A stretch of 48,539 bases of DNA, taken from IMG/VR virus record IMGVR_UViG_3300034082_002857, positions 1 to 48,539 of that record; one strand, 5' to 3'. Position 1 is the first letter of the stretch. The number at the start of each line of letters is the position of its first letter. This document shows, one piece after another, positions 47,742-48,539 of this stretch. A program made the translations under genes and the position numbers. Under the pieces are notes generated by a model. The model saw only the letters and a list, made by a program, of their open reading frames with translations. It was not told the origin of the DNA and made no database searches. This DNA comes from a virus.

Positions 47742-48344
47742 CTAGTCTATGATGTCAACACCCAAACCACTTAGGTTGAAGGTAATATCAACCTCGTCGA
47801 GGTTTGCAATATCTGCCCGAGAGACAACTTCGTTCATGTAAATTGTATATCCCAAATATGCTCCAGCGAGAACCCTATCACCTTTAAGGAGGGTTAAATC
47901 AGAATACTCTTCACTTAAAGACGTTTGTTCAATCTCTGCCTTGAATGTCTGGCGGGGGTCTACAAATTTCATCGAGGGGTAGTCAAGTAAGGATGAACGA
48001 AGAATGGCGGACAGCCTGTCACGCATGAGTGTTGTTTCTTCAGAACCTTCTGTTCGAACCCAAACATAAGTTCGCATATTGTAAGCAACGCGATATTCGG
48101 GGTCTGAGCCAATAAAGCCCAGACGATCAAAATATGATGTGGAAATAGCAACCGTGATAATGGTGGGCCATTCGTCCATTGCTAATGGTTCGTAGGTAAG
48201 AAATTTGATTGGCGTTGGGAGTGTTGCATCATCGAGACCCCAGCCATTTCGGTATGCCACTATCCTAGTTGGAATATCGTAAGATAAATAGTTGTTTACA
48301 AATGATTTTGCAAAATGTGATCCGTGCATTAGTGGGGCGGGCAT
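47742..48344 (-). CDS. Tail terminator/completion protein-like, 200 aa
   Basis: The protein has the strand pattern of neck and tail-terminator proteins (a central sheet with EWPTIITVAISTSYFDRLGF, EYRVAYNMRTYVWVRTEG and YSDLTLLKGDRVL), and a helix (TLMRDRLSAILRSSLLDY). Its place between a gp10-like gene and the sheath is right for a terminator that caps the tail tube. I see no unambiguous signature, so the assignment rests on order and predicted fold. Confidence 0.55.
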   Translation of the reverse strand: MPAPLMHGSHFAKSFVNNYLSYDIPTRIVAYRNGWGLDDATLPTPIKFLTYEPLAMDEWPTIITVAISTSYFDRLGFIGSDPEYRVAYNMRTYVWVRTEGSEETTLMRDRLSAILRSSLLDYPSMKFVDPRQTFKAEIEQTSLSEEYSDLTLLKGDRVLAGAYLGYTIYMNEVVSRADIANLDEVDITFNLSGLGVDIID

Positions 48345-48346
48345 AT

Positions 48347-48539
48347 TTATCCCTTAATTCCAAAAGTTTCGCCATCAGCAATATATTTCACAGCCCACTT
48401 GCCCCATTTATTGGCAACATTATTGGGTTCAAAAATGATTGGGCGTTTAGGCATTTTTGTTGTTCCGTATTGATGGAATTTGGCGTATTCAATATTAGTG
48501 CCAAAATACGCTTCGTCATCTTTGATGTCGTTTGGTGCA
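48347..48539 (-). CDS. Partial tail completion/virion morphogenesis protein, HK97 gp10-like
   Basis: Only the last 63 codons are inside the window; the frame runs from the right edge to a TAA at 48349-48347. The pattern FGTNIEYAKFHQYGTTKMP followed by RPIIF matches the end of HK97 gp10 / P2 gpS-type proteins, which read GTN-x-x-YAxxxxxGT and then P-x-RPFL. These complete the neck or tail terminus. The next gene starts two bases after the stop. Gene order continues with neck and head genes to the right of the window. Confidence 0.6.
   Translation of the reverse strand, partial: APNDIKDDEAYFGTNIEYAKFHQYGTTKMPKRPIIFEPNNVANKWGKWAVKYIADGETFGIKG

Noticed and set aside
1-48539. Search for tRNA genes, integrase, terminase, portal, capsid and polymerase
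   Set aside because: None could be recognised. The window covers tail, lysis and accessory genes only, so lifestyle (lytic or temperate) cannot be decided.

Overview
The window reads as the tail, lysis and accessory half of a contractile-tailed bacteriophage (myovirus morphotype) that probably infects an actinobacterium. The host clue is a WhiB-type iron-sulphur regulator, found essentially only in Actinomycetota and their phages. It is supported by a proteasome/HslV-like Ntn hydrolase, an r1t-type holin, an LPXTG-like surface protein with Thr-rich stalk, and moderate GC with many ATGA/GTGA start-stop overlaps. The host genus cannot be read from the sequence. A freshwater actinobacterium is a guess based on the style of the Thr-rich stalks and the base composition. 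Terminase, portal, capsid, polymerase and integrase genes are absent, so head and replication genes must lie outside the window.

Layout. Positions 1-1344 (+) hold small early-type genes: ribbon-helix-helix-like proteins and a PD-(D/E)XK-like nuclease. Positions 1356-3775 (-) hold WhiB, the Ntn hydrolase, a metallophosphoesterase and a small HTH-like protein. Positions 3810-4362 (+) hold two winged-helix proteins. From 4359 to the right edge everything is on the minus strand, so transcription runs from high to low coordinates. In transcription order this strand carries tail completion and terminator genes, sheath, tube, chaperones with an apparent -1 frameshift, tape measure with a C-terminal M15 peptidase, hub, spike with an S74 chaperone, gp25, baseplate J and a gpI-like protein. 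A holin and a long set of fibre proteins follow (collagen-like, Gly/His-rich, chaperone-tailed). Next come an enzyme cassette (20.9-14.1 kb), FnIII fibre proteins, a large secreted beta-helix protein, and a lysis region (8.0-4.75 kb) that includes a second secreted, LPXTG-type protein.

The most unusual part is the cassette at 14.1-21.4 kb. It is one tightly overlapping set of genes inserted between fibre genes. It encodes a flavin-dependent tryptophan-type halogenase with its catalytic Lys and Glu, three 2-oxoglutarate/Fe(II) oxygenase-like proteins, a methyltransferase-like protein, a DUF6065-like protein, a GT2 glycosyltransferase, a membrane protein and several small proteins. Two of the oxygenases are each preceded by a related ~80-residue partner. 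Its position inside the fibre operon, next to a 1011-residue collagen-like fibre, suggests chemical modification of the virion or of the host surface, but the substrate is unknown.

Four coding segments too short, or lacking an ordinary start, to be found by length alone were read directly from the sequence: 6333-6512, 19924-20085, 34531-34680 and the -1 frame segment 44354-44566. No stretch longer than about 120 bases lacks a gene. No tRNA, CRISPR array or insertion sequence was seen.
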